Assembly (NCBI GenBank): GCA_027019265.1
Contig: JALUWX010000112.1
Coordinates: forward strand, 62,001-126,000
DNA: 64,000 nucleotides
DNA from: Phycisphaerales bacterium
Lineage (GTDB): Bacteria > Planctomycetota > Phycisphaerae > Phycisphaerales > UBA1924
Direction: 5' to 3'
Part shown: positions 54,779 through 64,000 of the stretch, piece by piece
Layout of the letters: every line of letters begins with the position of its first letter
Position numbering within the stretch: the first letter of the stretch is position 1
Notes under the pieces: model-generated
Databases searched by the model: none
Told to the model about the DNA's origin: nothing
Seen by the model: only the letters and a program-made list of their open reading frames with translations
Made by a program: the position numbers and the translations under genes

Positions 54779-55807
54779 TCAACAGAAAAGTCGTTCAAGG
54801 ACGTGTTTATTCTCCGTCAAGACTCCACGGACCCACTCCGCACGATCAAACCACCGTGCGATCAACCCACCCACCGGATCGAGCATCGGCGCACCATCAT
54901 CCGCGTATGAATCCATGCCCCCCGTCGCACTGATCTGGAAAAGATGGTTCCTCGATCCGATCACCGCGGAGGCGCACGCCGCCGAGCACACGCGATCGAA
55001 CACACCCCGCTCCGCGACGACATCCACGTGACGATCACACTCACCCCAGACGCCGAGCACCGGAACACGAAGCACGCCGAGATCCGCGCCCGGATCGCTC
55101 ATCAGCAGATCACGCACTTCCCATTCCATCGCATCCTTCACCGCGAAATCGACATAGCCGTCCACACCCCCAAACTCCTCCAGATCCCCATCACCCACCC
55201 CGTCAACACTCGCCACGACCATCTCACGCACCGCACGCACACGCGCGAGCGGGTCCTCAAAGCGCACGATCGACTCGAACAAACCGCGCGAATGCGCCAG
55301 ATACCCCTCCCGATCAGCGCCCGCGAGCCCCAGATCATCACAGATCAAACGGCGCATCGCCATCATGAACGACATCCCGTCCCGGATCGCCGACCCCAGC
55401 ATGACCACCCGATCCACGCCCTCCACACGACGCGCCAGCCGGAGCGCGAAGATCCCACCCTGCGAATGCCCGATCACCCCCCTCATCACACCCGGATCAC
55501 GCCCGCGAAGCCACGACCATTGCAGCGAGAGATCATCGAGCAAGATCTTCCCGTCAATTCCGAGATATGTCCCCCCGCTCTCCCCGACCCCCCGATCATC
55601 GAACCGCACTGTCGAAACACCGCGATCCGCCAGCGCCTCAGCCAAAACCGCAAACACCGCATGCCCCGCCACCGTCTCGTCCCGATCCTGCGGCCCGGAT
55701 CCGCTAATCAGCAGCGCCGAACCCACGTGCACACCGCGCGCCGCCGTATACGTCCCGACGAGCGTCACGCCCCGTTCACCCGTCAGAACCTCAACCCGTT
55801 CATCCAT
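54779..55807 (-). CDS. Alpha/beta hydrolase
   Basis: 342 aa. Contains LLISGSGPQDRDE, RFDDRGVGES, the nucleophile elbow GHSQGG, and C-terminal VWGECDRHVDV and SRNHLFQ (acid and His of the triad). Serine hydrolase of unknown substrate. Start MDERVEVLTGE with GAGGAG upstream; an earlier GTG in the same frame (55828) lacks signals. Confidence 0.85.
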   Translation of the reverse strand: MDERVEVLTGERGVTLVGTYTAARGVHVGSALLISGSGPQDRDETVAGHAVFAVLAEALADRGVSTVRFDDRGVGESGGTYLGIDGKILLDDLSLQWSWLRGRDPGVMRGVIGHSQGGIFALRLARRVEGVDRVVMLGSAIRDGMSFMMAMRRLICDDLGLAGADREGYLAHSRGLFESIVRFEDPLARVRAVREMVVASVDGVGDGDLEEFGGVDGYVDFAVKDAMEWEVRDLLMSDPGADLGVLRVPVLGVWGECDRHVDVVAERGVFDRVCSAACASAVIGSRNHLFQISATGGMDSYADDGAPMLDPVGGLIARWFDRAEWVRGVLTENKHVLERLFC

Positions 55808-55932
55808 TCGATGCGTCTCCTCGCTCACCCCGAATCGTCATCATCACGGGGTCAACCGTTCACCCCTCCGAGGGTTGCGACCCGGCAGGCGTACCCTCTC
55901 ACACGACGACACTCCCGACCCAAGGACCCCGC

Positions 55933-56946
55933 ATGAACACCCGACCCCTCGGCTCCTCCGGAATCCAAGCCTCCACCGTCGCCTTCGGCGCCTGGGCCAT
56001 CGGTGGCTGGCAGTGGGGGGGCACCGACGACAACGAAGCCATCAGCGCCATCAACGCCTTCCTCGACGCCGGAGGCAACCTCATCGACACCGCCCCCATC
56101 TACGGCTTCGGACGCTCCGAAGAAGTCGTCGGCCGCGCCATCAAAGGCCGACGAGACGACGTCATCATCGCCACCAAATGCGCCATGCGATGGGACCTCA
56201 CCGACGAACAAAAGAAACGCGCCTTCCACTTCTTCAACACCGGACCCGACGCCGCAGACGCGCAGCCCAACACCGACATCTACATCTACAACGCCCGCGA
56301 CGGCATCCGCGAAGAAGTCGAACGCTCCCTCAAACGCCTGAACATCGACCACATCGACCTCTACCAAACCCACTGGCAACAAGACGCCACCCCCGTCGAA
56401 GAACGCATGGGCGCGCTCGAAGAACTCCGCCAAGAAGGCAAGATCCGCGCCATCGGGGTCTCCAACGCCTCCCCCGAACTCATCGCCGAGTACGCAAAGC
56501 ACGGCACCCTCGACACCGACCAGGAAAAGTACTCCATGCTCGACCGAGACATGGAGTCCACCAACCTCCCCCACGTCGCCAAAAACAACATCGCCTTCCT
56601 CGCCTACTCCCCCCTCGCGCAAGGGCTCCTCACCGGGAAGATCGACCCCAACCGCGAATATCCCCCGAGCGATCTCCGCAGCCGCAAAGACCGCTTCAAA
56701 CCCGACAACGTCCGCAAAGTCGAAGCCATCCTCGACCCCATGCGCCCCATCGCGCAGGCGCACAACATCTCCCTCACCCAACTCACCATGGCCTGGACCC
56801 TCGCCCAGCCCGGATGCTCCCACGTCCTCTGCGGCGCCCGCAACGCCCAGCAAGCCACCGACAACGCCGGCGCAGGAAACGTGAATCTCTCCGCCGAAGA
56901 ACTCGAATCCATCACACAGGCCGTCAACGCCTACACCGGGGTCTAA
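55933..56946 (+). CDS. Aldo/keto reductase
   Basis: 337 aa. NADPH-dependent TIM-barrel oxidoreductase. GSSGIQASTVAFGAWAIGG start, catalytic Asp/Tyr in DTAPIYGFGRSEEVVGRAI, KIRAIGVSNASPELI, and VLCGARNAQQATDNAG for cofactor binding. An insertion of about 30 residues (DEQKKRAFHFFNTG) after the catalytic region is longer than in small family members. Preceded by AAGGA. Substrate unknown. Confidence 0.9.
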   Translation: MNTRPLGSSGIQASTVAFGAWAIGGWQWGGTDDNEAISAINAFLDAGGNLIDTAPIYGFGRSEEVVGRAIKGRRDDVIIATKCAMRWDLTDEQKKRAFHFFNTGPDAADAQPNTDIYIYNARDGIREEVERSLKRLNIDHIDLYQTHWQQDATPVEERMGALEELRQEGKIRAIGVSNASPELIAEYAKHGTLDTDQEKYSMLDRDMESTNLPHVAKNNIAFLAYSPLAQGLLTGKIDPNREYPPSDLRSRKDRFKPDNVRKVEAILDPMRPIAQAHNISLTQLTMAWTLAQPGCSHVLCGARNAQQATDNAGAGNVNLSAEELESITQAVNAYTGV

Positions 56947-56987
56947 CCCACCAATCCGGATCCCAATCCGGACCCGGACCGCAATAT

Positions 56988-57016
56988 TTGTTGCAACGAA
57001 TCATTCGCCCTATCGT
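56988..57016 (+). promoter_or_regulatory. Sigma-70-type promoter of the RND efflux genes
   Basis: TTGTTG (56988-56993), 17-nt spacer, TATCGT (57011-57016). The predicted start is near 57023, giving a leader of about 37 nt. Confidence 0.55.
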
Positions 57017-57059
57017 GCACCGACCCTCCGACAGGCGCACCAGAAAGGCCCCGACGACG

Positions 57060-58250
57060 ATGACGCTCCGCACCCTCGCCACCGCCGCCACCGCCCTCCT
57101 GATCGTCGCCGCCGTCGGCGCCCTGGTCACCTGGAGACTCCTCTCCCCCCAAGCCAACGCCCCGCGCCCCCAATCCCGCATGGAGATCCCCGTCGAGGTC
57201 GCGCCCATCCAGGTCGGACCCATCGAAGACGCGCGCGTCTTCTCCGCCTCCCTCGAAGCCCGCGCCAGCGTCACCATCGCCGCCAAAGTCTCCGGGCTCA
57301 TCACCTCCCTTCCCCTCGACCTCGCCGACCGAGTCGAGCAAGGCCAAACCGTCGCCACCCTCGATAGCGCCGAGTCCGCCCAGAGCGTCGCCCAAGCCCA
57401 AGCCGAACTCGCAGTCGCGCAAGCCGACCTGATCGATGCGCAGAACGCCCTCGAGATCGCCCAGCGCGAACTCGACCGGACCAGAGAACTCAACACCCAG
57501 GGCATCGCCACCGACACCGAGCTCGACACCGCGCGAGCCACCCAACTCGCCGCGAGCGCCGAGCACGAAGTCGCCAAAGCCAACATCCAGCGCGTCGAGT
57601 CCGTCCTCGAAGCCGCACGCATCAGACAGTCCTACACCACCATCCGCGCCGACTGGGAAGGCACCTCCGGAACCCGGGTCGTTGCAAACCGCTACGTCGA
57701 AGAAGGCGAAACCATCACCGCCAACCAGCCCATCATCCGCATCATCGACCTCGACCCCGTCATCGCCGCCTTCACCGTCACCGAACGCGACTACGCCCGC
57801 ATGCGCGTCGGCCAATCCGTCACCCTCACCACCGACGCATACCAAGGCCGCACCTGGACCGGAGCCATCGAACGCATCGCCCCCGCCTTCGACGAAGGAT
57901 CCCGCCAAGCCCGGGTCGAGGTCCGCATCGACAACACCGACGAAGCCCTCCGCCCCGGGATGTTCGCGCGCGTCCGCGCCGTCCTCGAGACCATCGACTC
58001 CACAACCATCGTCCCCGAACGCTCCATCGCCACCCGTTCCGGCGAGCGCGTCGTCTTCGTCATCGACGACTCCGTGACCCCACCCGTCGCGCGAGCCCGC
58101 GCCATCAACGTCGGGGTCATCCAGGACGAACACGCCCAGGTCACCCCCATCGACGATTCCACCCCCTTCGAAGGGCGCGTCGTCACCCTCGGACAGCAGC
58201 TCCTCGACGACGGATCCCCCATCTCCATCCCCTCGGAGCGTGACCAATGA
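57060..58250 (+). CDS. RND efflux membrane-fusion (adaptor) protein
   Basis: 396 aa. HlyD/AcrA-type periplasmic adaptor. N-terminal membrane anchor (about 5-25, [18 protein letters not shown]), lipoyl half-motifs ([20 protein letters not shown]), a coiled-coil hairpin (about 100-190, [19 protein letters not shown]), then beta-barrel and a membrane-proximal domain. Start at 57060; longer frames upstream are rejected. It overlaps the RND pump gene by 4 nt (ATGA). Confidence 0.92.
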   Translation: MTLRTLATAATALLIVAAVGALVTWRLLSPQANAPRPQSRMEIPVEVAPIQVGPIEDARVFSASLEARASVTIAAKVSGLITSLPLDLADRVEQGQTVATLDSAESAQSVAQAQAELAVAQADLIDAQNALEIAQRELDRTRELNTQGIATDTELDTARATQLAASAEHEVAKANIQRVESVLEAARIRQSYTTIRADWEGTSGTRVVANRYVEEGETITANQPIIRIIDLDPVIAAFTVTERDYARMRVGQSVTLTTDAYQGRTWTGAIERIAPAFDEGSRQARVEVRIDNTDEALRPGMFARVRAVLETIDSTTIVPERSIATRSGERVVFVIDDSVTPPVARARAINVGVIQDEHAQVTPIDDSTPFEGRVVTLGQQLLDDGSPISIPSERDQ

Positions 58251-61200
58251 ACCTCCCCAAGTTCAGCGTCAACCGCCCCGTCCTCACGACGATGTTCACC
58301 CTCATCGTCGTCGTCCTCGGCGCATCCTCCCTCACCCAGCTCCGCATCGACATGCTCCCCGATGTCGAAATGCCCACCCTCACCGTCTCCACCTCCTACG
58401 ACGGCGCCTCCCCCGAAGTCATGGAACGCTCCGTCACCCAGATCCTCGAAGAAATCCTCGCCACCGTCCCCGGCGTCGAAGAGATGACCTCCTCCGCCTC
58501 CGAAGGCAACACCCGTGTCCGCATGACCTTCGTCTGGGGCACCGACATCAACGACGCCGCCACCGAAGTCCGATCCAAACTCGAAACCGAGCTCGAAGAA
58601 CTCCCCGAAGAAGTCTCAAGACCCAACGTCCGCAAGTTCGACGTCAACGCCTTCCCCGTCGTCGTCGTCGGGATCTCCTCCAAGCTCGACCCCGTCGAAC
58701 TCACCACCCTCATCGAAGAACAGATCCGCTACCGCTTCGCCCAAGTCCCCGGAGTCGCCCAGGTGGACGCATGGGGGGGCTACAACCGAGAACTCCGCGT
58801 CGAGCTCGACCAAGCCCGCGTCCGCGCCCTCGGGCTCCCCCTCAACGAAATCCTCTCCTCCATCCGAGACGCAAACCTCGACCTCCCCGCCGGATCCATC
58901 GAAGCCGGGCGCTACGAAGTCACCCTCCGCGCCCCCGCCGAGTTCAAATCCATCACCGATATCGAGGACGTCGTCGTCGCCGTCCGTGAGGGTTCCCCCG
59001 TCCGTCTCGGACAGATCGCCGAAGTCAAAGACACCTACGAACGACTCACCCGACACGTCCGCATCAACAACGAACTCGGGATCCGCCTCGCCATCCGCAA
59101 AGAAGCCGGAGCCAACACCGTCGAAGTCGCAACAGCCATCCTCGACGAGATCGAAGATATCAACCGAGACTTCCCCCAGATCGAAGCCCTCGCCGTCATC
59201 AACCAGGGCAACTACATCGAACGCTCCATCCAGAACGTCGCAAACTCCGTCCTCTACGGCGGCGCCCTCGCCGTCCTCGTCCTCCTCTTCTTCCTCCGCA
59301 ACCTCCCCTCCACCCTCGTCATCGCGCTCGCGATCCCCATCTCCGTCGTCGCAACCTTCGCCCTCGTCTACTTCGCCGGGTTCACCCTCAACCTCATGAC
59401 CCTCGGAGGCCTCGCCCTCGGCGTAGGCATGATGGTGGACTCCTCCATCGTCGTCCTCGAAGCCATCTTCCGCAAACACGACGAAGAACACACCGACCCC
59501 ACCAACGCCTCCATCGCCGCCGCCGTCGAAGTCGGCCCCGCAATCGTCGCCTCCACCATCACCACCCTCGTCATCTTCCTCCCCGTCATCTTCATCCAGG
59601 GGGTCTCCGGGATCCTCTTCCGAGAACTCGCCTACGTCATCGCCTTCGCCCTCATCACTTCCCTCATCATCTCACTCTCCGTCGTCCCCATGCTCGCCGC
59701 GCGCATGCTGAGCAAACGCGACACCAAACAACGCACCGGACCCATCGCCAAGCTCAACGCCATCGCCACCCGGGGATTCGACGCGCTCGACAACGGATAC
59801 CGGGACCTCCTCGTCTGGGTCCTCCGTAACCGCGCCATCACCATCGGCTCCACCCTCCTCGTCCTCGCCGCCACCGTCCTCCTCGTCCCCAAACTCGGCA
59901 CCGAGTTCCTCCCCCCAAGCGACGAAGGCGAAGTCCGCGTGTCCGGAGAGATGGAAGTCGGGACCCGTCTCGATCTGGTAGACGCGCAGACCCGCAAGCT
60001 CGAACAGATCGTCATCAACAACGTCCCCGAGATGACCTCCTGGGTCACCTCCGTCGGCGCATCGGGCTGGAACCCCGGAGACGGAGGCACCGGAGACATC
60101 CGCATCGCCCTCGTCCCCCTCTCCGAACGAACCCGATCCAACACCGAGATCGCCGCGGACCTCCGCGCCAAACTCGACGGCCAGATCCCCGGGATGACCG
60201 TCCGAACCCGCGCCCCCCAAGGACAGTTCCTCCTCGAACGGGTCCTCGGATCCTCCGACAACGGGCTCACCGTCGAAGTCCGGGGCTACGACCTCGAAAC
60301 CCTCGAACTCCTCGCCAACCGCGCCCTCAGCGCCATGTCCGAAATCGAAGGCCTCACCGACCTCGACGCCGAGATCGACCAGGGCGCCCCCCAACAAGAG
60401 ATCTCCATCGACCGCGCCAAAGCCGCAGACATCGGGGTCTCCGTCCGGGACGTCTCCGAAGCCATCGAAACCGCAATCGCCGGCTCACGCGCCGGAGAAT
60501 ACCGAACCGACGACGGCTACGCCTACCGCATCCTCGTCCAGCTCGCCGATGCGCAGTCCCTCTCCATCGACGAAGTCCTCGACCTCACCATCCGTTCCGA
60601 CACCGGACAAGACGTCGCCCTCCGCAACCTCGTCTCCACCGACTTCGGACGAGGGCCCACCGTCATCAGGCGCAAAGACCAACAACGCGTCCTCTCCATC
60701 GACGCAAACGTCGCAGGACGAGACCTCGGATCTGTCGCGCAAGACGTCCAAGCCGCGCTCGACCAGATCCCCACCCCCTCCGGATACGAGTTCCACCTCA
60801 CGGGCTCCGTCGAAGAACAGAAGGAAGCCTCCAACGAACTCGTCCTCGCGCTCGGGCTCTCCCTCGTCCTCGTCTACATGGTCCTCGCATGTCAGTACGA
60901 GTCCCTCCGTGACCCCCTCATCGTCATGTGCTCCGTCCCCCTCGCCGCCATCGGCGTCATCCTCATGCTCTTCATCACCAACACCACCCTCAACATCCAG
61001 TCCTACATCGGGTGCATCATGCTCGGAGGGATAGTCGTCAATAACGCCATCCTCCTCGTAGACCAAACCGGACACCTCCGCCGCTCCGGGCTCGACACCA
61101 ACCAAGCCATCGCCGAAGCCGGAAGACGACGCCTCCGCCCCATCCTCATGACCTCCCTCACCACCATCCTCGGGCTCCTCCCCCTCGCGCTCGGATTCGG

Positions 61201-61381
61201 AGAAGGCGCCGACGCGCAAGCCCCCCTCGCGCGAGCCGTCATCGGAGGACTCCTCACCTCCATGCTCACCACCCTCATCCTCGTCCCCGCCGTCTACTCC
61301 ATCCTCCACCCCAAGCACGCCCTCACCCCCAAAACGGACGACGGCCAGATCTCGCACACAGACCCGGCCGTCGCCCACTAG
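58247..61381 (+). CDS. RND-family multidrug efflux pump (AcrB/MdtB-type)
   Basis: 1044 aa, normal length. Twelve membrane helices in two halves, [20 protein letters not shown] at the N-terminus, [20 protein letters not shown] for the TM4 Asp region, and the duplicated [20 protein letters not shown] in the second half. Proton-driven pump exporting lipophilic compounds; substrate unknown. Overlaps the adaptor gene. No outer-membrane channel gene follows, so it shares one encoded elsewhere. Confidence 0.95.
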   Translation: MNLPKFSVNRPVLTTMFTLIVVVLGASSLTQLRIDMLPDVEMPTLTVSTSYDGASPEVMERSVTQILEEILATVPGVEEMTSSASEGNTRVRMTFVWGTDINDAATEVRSKLETELEELPEEVSRPNVRKFDVNAFPVVVVGISSKLDPVELTTLIEEQIRYRFAQVPGVAQVDAWGGYNRELRVELDQARVRALGLPLNEILSSIRDANLDLPAGSIEAGRYEVTLRAPAEFKSITDIEDVVVAVREGSPVRLGQIAEVKDTYERLTRHVRINNELGIRLAIRKEAGANTVEVATAILDEIEDINRDFPQIEALAVINQGNYIERSIQNVANSVLYGGALAVLVLLFFLRNLPSTLVIALAIPISVVATFALVYFAGFTLNLMTLGGLALGVGMMVDSSIVVLEAIFRKHDEEHTDPTNASIAAAVEVGPAIVASTITTLVIFLPVIFIQGVSGILFRELAYVIAFALITSLIISLSVVPMLAARMLSKRDTKQRTGPIAKLNAIATRGFDALDNGYRDLLVWVLRNRAITIGSTLLVLAATVLLVPKLGTEFLPPSDEGEVRVSGEMEVGTRLDLVDAQTRKLEQIVINNVPEMTSWVTSVGASGWNPGDGGTGDIRIALVPLSERTRSNTEIAADLRAKLDGQIPGMTVRTRAPQGQFLLERVLGSSDNGLTVEVRGYDLETLELLANRALSAMSEIEGLTDLDAEIDQGAPQQEISIDRAKAADIGVSVRDVSEAIETAIAGSRAGEYRTDDGYAYRILVQLADAQSLSIDEVLDLTIRSDTGQDVALRNLVSTDFGRGPTVIRRKDQQRVLSIDANVAGRDLGSVAQDVQAALDQIPTPSGYEFHLTGSVEEQKEASNELVLALGLSLVLVYMVLACQYESLRDPLIVMCSVPLAAIGVILMLFITNTTLNIQSYIGCIMLGGIVVNNAILLVDQTGHLRRSGLDTNQAIAEAGRRRLRPILMTSLTTILGLLPLALGFGEGADAQAPLARAVIGGLLTSMLTTLILVPAVYSILHPKHALTPKTDDGQISHTDPAVAH

Positions 61382-61425
61382 TTACAAATAGAGCTCGAAG
61401 GTCTCGAAGCCCCTCTCTCCTCATC

Positions 61426-61932
61426 TCACCGACGACGCCGGATCGCGCCCACAGCACCAAGCCCGATCAACGCCAGCCCACCCGGCGCAGGCACCTGCGA
61501 AATCTGCCCACGAACCTCCCCAGCCGGGAACGCATCCGTGTGGAAGTTCGCGTAGATGTTCCCCGCAAACAGCTCGTCAACCAGATCCTGAGTCAACCCC
61601 GTCCACACCGCCGACCCGTCAAGCGCCCAGCTCCCATCGGGCTCGTTGAACGCAAACACAACAGGACCCGCCGAACCCGAAGGCGCGTTGTGCAGGTGCG
61701 AACCCGGAGAAGAGGGGACACCGATCAACTCATCCGAGATCGTCCACGAGAACGAGAACATGTTCATGTCGCTGTCGTACTCCCCCGTCAACGTCCCCAT
61801 AGCAGGGGACCCACTCGGGGTCACCTGCTGATCCCCCGAGGAAATCACCGCGCTGAACTGGGTGATCTCACCATGCGCCAGCCCGACAACCGAAAGCACC
61901 GACAACGCCGCAACCGTGTGTGAAAGCTTCAT
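61426..61932 (-). CDS. CHRD-domain secreted protein with PEP-CTERM-like tail
   Basis: 168 aa. Signal peptide (about 1-22), then a CHRD domain with SHLHNAPSGSAGPVVFAF and NIYANFHTDAFPAGEVRGQI, both family hallmarks. Ends VPAPGGLALIGLGAVGAIRRRR, a PEP-CTERM-type sorting tail. Start MKLSHTVAALSV supported by GAGGAGA upstream; 24 longer in-frame codons are rejected. Role unknown; CHRD proteins are extracellular. Confidence 0.85.
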   Translation of the reverse strand: MKLSHTVAALSVLSVVGLAHGEITQFSAVISSGDQQVTPSGSPAMGTLTGEYDSDMNMFSFSWTISDELIGVPSSPGSHLHNAPSGSAGPVVFAFNEPDGSWALDGSAVWTGLTQDLVDELFAGNIYANFHTDAFPAGEVRGQISQVPAPGGLALIGLGAVGAIRRRR

Positions 61933-61985
61933 CTGAAAGTCTCCTCTACGTGTGTGTGAAAGAAAGAACGAGTAAGCCAAGACCC

Positions 61986-62009
61986 GCTCCGTGCCGTCGA
62001 GCACGGAGC
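61986..62009 (-). terminator. Hairpin terminator after the DUF4394 gene
   Basis: Perfect 9-bp stem, GCTCCGTGC (61986-61994) and GCACGGAGC (62001-62009), 6-nt loop. On the minus strand it follows the DUF4394 stop by 24 nt. T-rich sequence follows only after a gap, so termination may be inefficient. Confidence 0.6.
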
Positions 62010-62033
62010 GAGCAGGAGGGGGACTCCAAACAG

Positions 62034-62897
62034 TTATGAACGACGACGACGCACGCCAGCAGCAGCGCCAAGACCGATCAACGCAAGCCCACCCGGCGCA
62101 GGAACCACGGCCATCGAAGTGATGATCGTCCCACCACCGATCTGACCCAGCATGGTCGATTGACCCGTCGCAAGATCAACAGTCCAGAAGATCGACTGCG
62201 CCCCGTCTTCCGAGACCACAGTCCCGTAAGCGATCCCCGTCGTCCCGGAGATGTCGAACGAAGCCGTGTCGTTCAGGTCGAGCCCGAGCGCACCAACAGT
62301 CCCGAGGGTCCCCGCGCTGTTCGCCTGGGTCACCAGAATGTCGAGCTCCGTGTCGATCCCGTAGAGCTGTGTCGTCGCCGCGCCAGCGAACGAGTTCGTA
62401 TACGCGCTCGAGACCACGCTCGGGTCCATCCCGAAGTTCACATCGCCCGCGCCGTAGAACAGGTCCGTCACCTGGGTCGCCGTCCCGTCGTTCGGGTTCA
62501 GCACCAGGTTCTGGTTCGCCTCGCTCACCACACGGATCCGATCGATCACCGGGTTGAAGTCAAACCCGAACGACGACCCGTTCATCCCGGGCGCAAAGTT
62601 CCCCGCGCCAACAAGCGATGCCTGACCCGTCGACGTGTTGATCGTGTACAGGTTGTTGAAGCTCCCGAGCCCGTACAGCTGACCATCCGCAGGACGGAAG
62701 TCGATCCCGCGCAGACGCTCGTTCGACTGGAGCCCCTGCACCGCTACGCCGGTCAAGAGGTTCGAGGAATCACCAGAGTCCCAGGAAACAAGGTTCCCGG
62801 TATCCGTAACCCCATAAACAGTCTCCTGACCCAGAGCAGTCCCCGAGAGCGCAACCATCGCGCTCAGCGCCGCAACGCTGTTCAATCTAAAGTTCAT
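62034..62897 (-). CDS. DUF4394-like secreted protein with PEP-CTERM-like tail
   Basis: 287 aa. Signal peptide (1-23). Mature part of DUF4394 type: LRGIDFRPADGQLYGLGSFN, FGFDFNPVIDRIRVVSEANQ, GVDVNFGM-type and LGTVGALGLDLNDTASFD segments. Beta-rich and probably extracellular. Ends VPAPGGLALIGLGAAAGVRRRRS, nearly identical to the tail of the neighbouring CHRD protein. Start MNFRLNSVAAL with GGAGAG upstream. Terminated by the hairpin at 61986-62009. Confidence 0.85.
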   Translation of the reverse strand: MNFRLNSVAALSAMVALSGTALGQETVYGVTDTGNLVSWDSGDSSNLLTGVAVQGLQSNERLRGIDFRPADGQLYGLGSFNNLYTINTSTGQASLVGAGNFAPGMNGSSFGFDFNPVIDRIRVVSEANQNLVLNPNDGTATQVTDLFYGAGDVNFGMDPSVVSSAYTNSFAGAATTQLYGIDTELDILVTQANSAGTLGTVGALGLDLNDTASFDISGTTGIAYGTVVSEDGAQSIFWTVDLATGQSTMLGQIGGGTIITSMAVVPAPGGLALIGLGAAAGVRRRRS

Positions 62898-62917
62898 TTC
62901 ATCTCTCCGATCTGTGA

Positions 62918-62937
62918 TGGGCCTGTAGAGTGGCCCA
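62918..62937. repeat. Inverted repeat in the DUF4394/sigma-factor intergenic region
   Basis: TGGGCC (62918-62923) and GGCCCA (62932-62937), 8-nt centre, 21 nt upstream of the DUF4394 start. Sits between the divergent genes, so it may be a shared operator. Inference only. Confidence 0.35.
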
Positions 62938-63086
62938 GTGCGAGAAATTGGCAGCGGATCGAGCGATCCACCAGTTCACCCGCCTTTCGGACCCAACCCC
63001 AGAAAAGTTTTCGTGCACACGACTCTTTTCCCAGATATCCTCGAAACCAATGCACGCACCCCCCGTGCGCCGCGAAAGGAACCCGA

Positions 63087-63668
63087 TTGACCACGAGACT
63101 CGAGAGAATCGCGAACGGAGATGAATCCGCCGTACGCGAGATCATCGACGAGTTCGGCGGCCTCATCTACCGCCTCGCGCGCCGATACCTCGACAAGGTC
63201 GATCCGGAGATCGATGACGCCGTGCAAGACGTGTTCGTTGAAATCTGGCTCAGCGCCAAACGCTTCGACCCCACCAAAGGGTCCGAGGCCTCCTTCATCG
63301 CCACCCTCGCGCACCGAAGACTCATCGACGCGCAGCGCCGCGCCATCTCAAGGCACAAAAAAGCTCGCGCCTCAACCAATCAACCCCGACCTACCGAGCC
63401 CATCGCTCCCATCAGACAAGCCGTCCGTTCCGCCGTCCTTGAAGATATCGCCCAACGCTTCGACGAACTCCCCGACGACGAACGCCAACCCCTCTGGCTC
63501 GCCATCCACCAAGGGCTCACCCACAACCAGATCGCCGACGCGCTCGACACCCCAGTGGGTACAGTGAAGACACGACTCCGAAGAGCACTCCTCCGACTCG
63601 GAAAGAAGCTCCAGGAAACCCAGGGCTCACCCCCCGTTCCGACGACCCCGAAAGGAGGCGCATCATGA
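63087..63668 (+). CDS. ECF-like sigma-70-family RNA polymerase sigma factor
   Basis: 193 aa. Region 2: GGLIYRLARRYLDKVDPEID and DDAVQDVFVEIWLSA, followed by EASFIATLAHRRLIDAQRR. Region 4: LPDDERQPLWLAIHQGLTH and PVGTVKTRLRRALLRLG. TTG start (MTTRLERIANGD) chosen because AAAGGA precedes it and the longer frame upstream has no coding character. Its stop overlaps the next gene's start (ATGA). Divergent from the secreted PEP-CTERM-like genes. Confidence 0.88.
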   Translation: MTTRLERIANGDESAVREIIDEFGGLIYRLARRYLDKVDPEIDDAVQDVFVEIWLSAKRFDPTKGSEASFIATLAHRRLIDAQRRAISRHKKARASTNQPRPTEPIAPIRQAVRSAVLEDIAQRFDELPDDERQPLWLAIHQGLTHNQIADALDTPVGTVKTRLRRALLRLGKKLQETQGSPPVPTTPKGGAS

Positions 63669-64000
63669 TCGATCCCATGTCCCGCCTCCACGAACTCCTC
63701 GCCGACGCGCAGCTCGACCAGCTCACCCCCGAAGACCGGGCCGAGCTCGAATCCCTCTGCGCCCATCACAACATCGATCCCGACGACGACAACGCCCTCG
63801 GCGAACTCATCCTCGCGCTTGATGAATCCGACCAGGACCAAACCCCGATCCCCACACACCTCGCGCGCTCCATCGAGTCCAGAGGACGAGCCATCGTCGC
63901 AAAGGACCCCGACCGCGCCGTTGTCGCCGCCTCCATCGCGCCAGAGCCCAAACGACCCATCGCCCCCTGGCTCCTCACCGCCGCGTGCATCCTCATCGCT
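63665..64000 (+). CDS. Anti-sigma-factor-like membrane protein (partial, cut by window end)
   Basis: 112 codons visible, open at the window edge. Acidic helical N-terminus (MIDPMSRLHELLADAQLDQL, LTPEDRAELESLC) like small anti-sigma domains, then the start of a hydrophobic segment at APWLLTAACILIA, expected to be the membrane helix. Overlapping the sigma gene strongly suggests it is the cognate anti-sigma factor. No zinc motif HxxxCxxC is visible in the readable part. Confidence 0.7.
   Translation, partial: MIDPMSRLHELLADAQLDQLTPEDRAELESLCAHHNIDPDDDNALGELILALDESDQDQTPIPTHLARSIESRGRAIVAKDPDRAVVAASIAPEPKRPIAPWLLTAACILIA

Overview
The window looks like a chromosome segment of a Planctomycetota bacterium, most likely class Phycisphaerae. 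By eye the DNA is uniformly GC-rich with C-heavy third positions. It carries Gram-negative envelope genes (KDO synthesis, an LptC/OstA-like protein, an RND pump). It also has secreted proteins ending in a PEP-CTERM-like tail (P-A-P, hydrophobic stretch, Arg cluster) and exported proteins with dockerin/EF-hand-like C-termini. This assignment is inference; there is no rRNA here.

Layout. (1) 1-12823: one co-directional flagellar block: end of a probable motA, motB, fliL, fliN, fliO, fliP, fliQ, fliR, flhB, flhA, flhF, flhG, a small membrane protein and the sigma-28-type factor fliA with its terminator. fliM is missing from its usual place between fliL and fliN, where a structured 155-nt spacer lies instead. 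(2) 12850-25753: folK; a minus-strand XerC-like recombinase group; two lipoproteins; the divergent pair scpA / kdsD-kdsC; an isolated nuoC; a 1036-aa LptC/OstA-like protein; small unknowns. (3) 25769-44433: housekeeping and metabolism: aspartate-type aminotransferase, rpsO, pnp, a cold-shock-domain protein, an orphan histidine kinase, kynA-kynU, queG, GAPDH, dihydroorotase coupled to a P1B metal ATPase. (4) 44508-47018: tRNA-Pro(GGG) followed by a visibly AT-richer patch with a decayed IS3-type transposase fragment and a trypsin-like protease carrying EF-hand-like repeats. (5) 47019-55807: a reversed HldE-like nucleotidyltransferase/kinase fusion, two glycosyltransferases, then acetyltransferases and hydrolases. 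(6) 55933-64000: aldo/keto reductase, an RND efflux pair, two PEP-CTERM-type secreted proteins and a divergent sigma/anti-sigma pair cut by the window end.

The most general observation concerns gene starts. At least eight genes without a Shine-Dalgarno sequence have a TAnnnT hexamer ending exactly 5-6 nt before the start codon, as expected for leaderless mRNAs. Genes whose TAnnnT box lies about 26-37 nt upstream mostly have a purine-rich ribosome-binding site. A complete sigma-70-type promoter before the cold-shock gene (TTGACG, 17 nt, TACGCT) supports the -10 assignment. I did not find CRISPR arrays, prophage, restriction systems or a clear new defence system.
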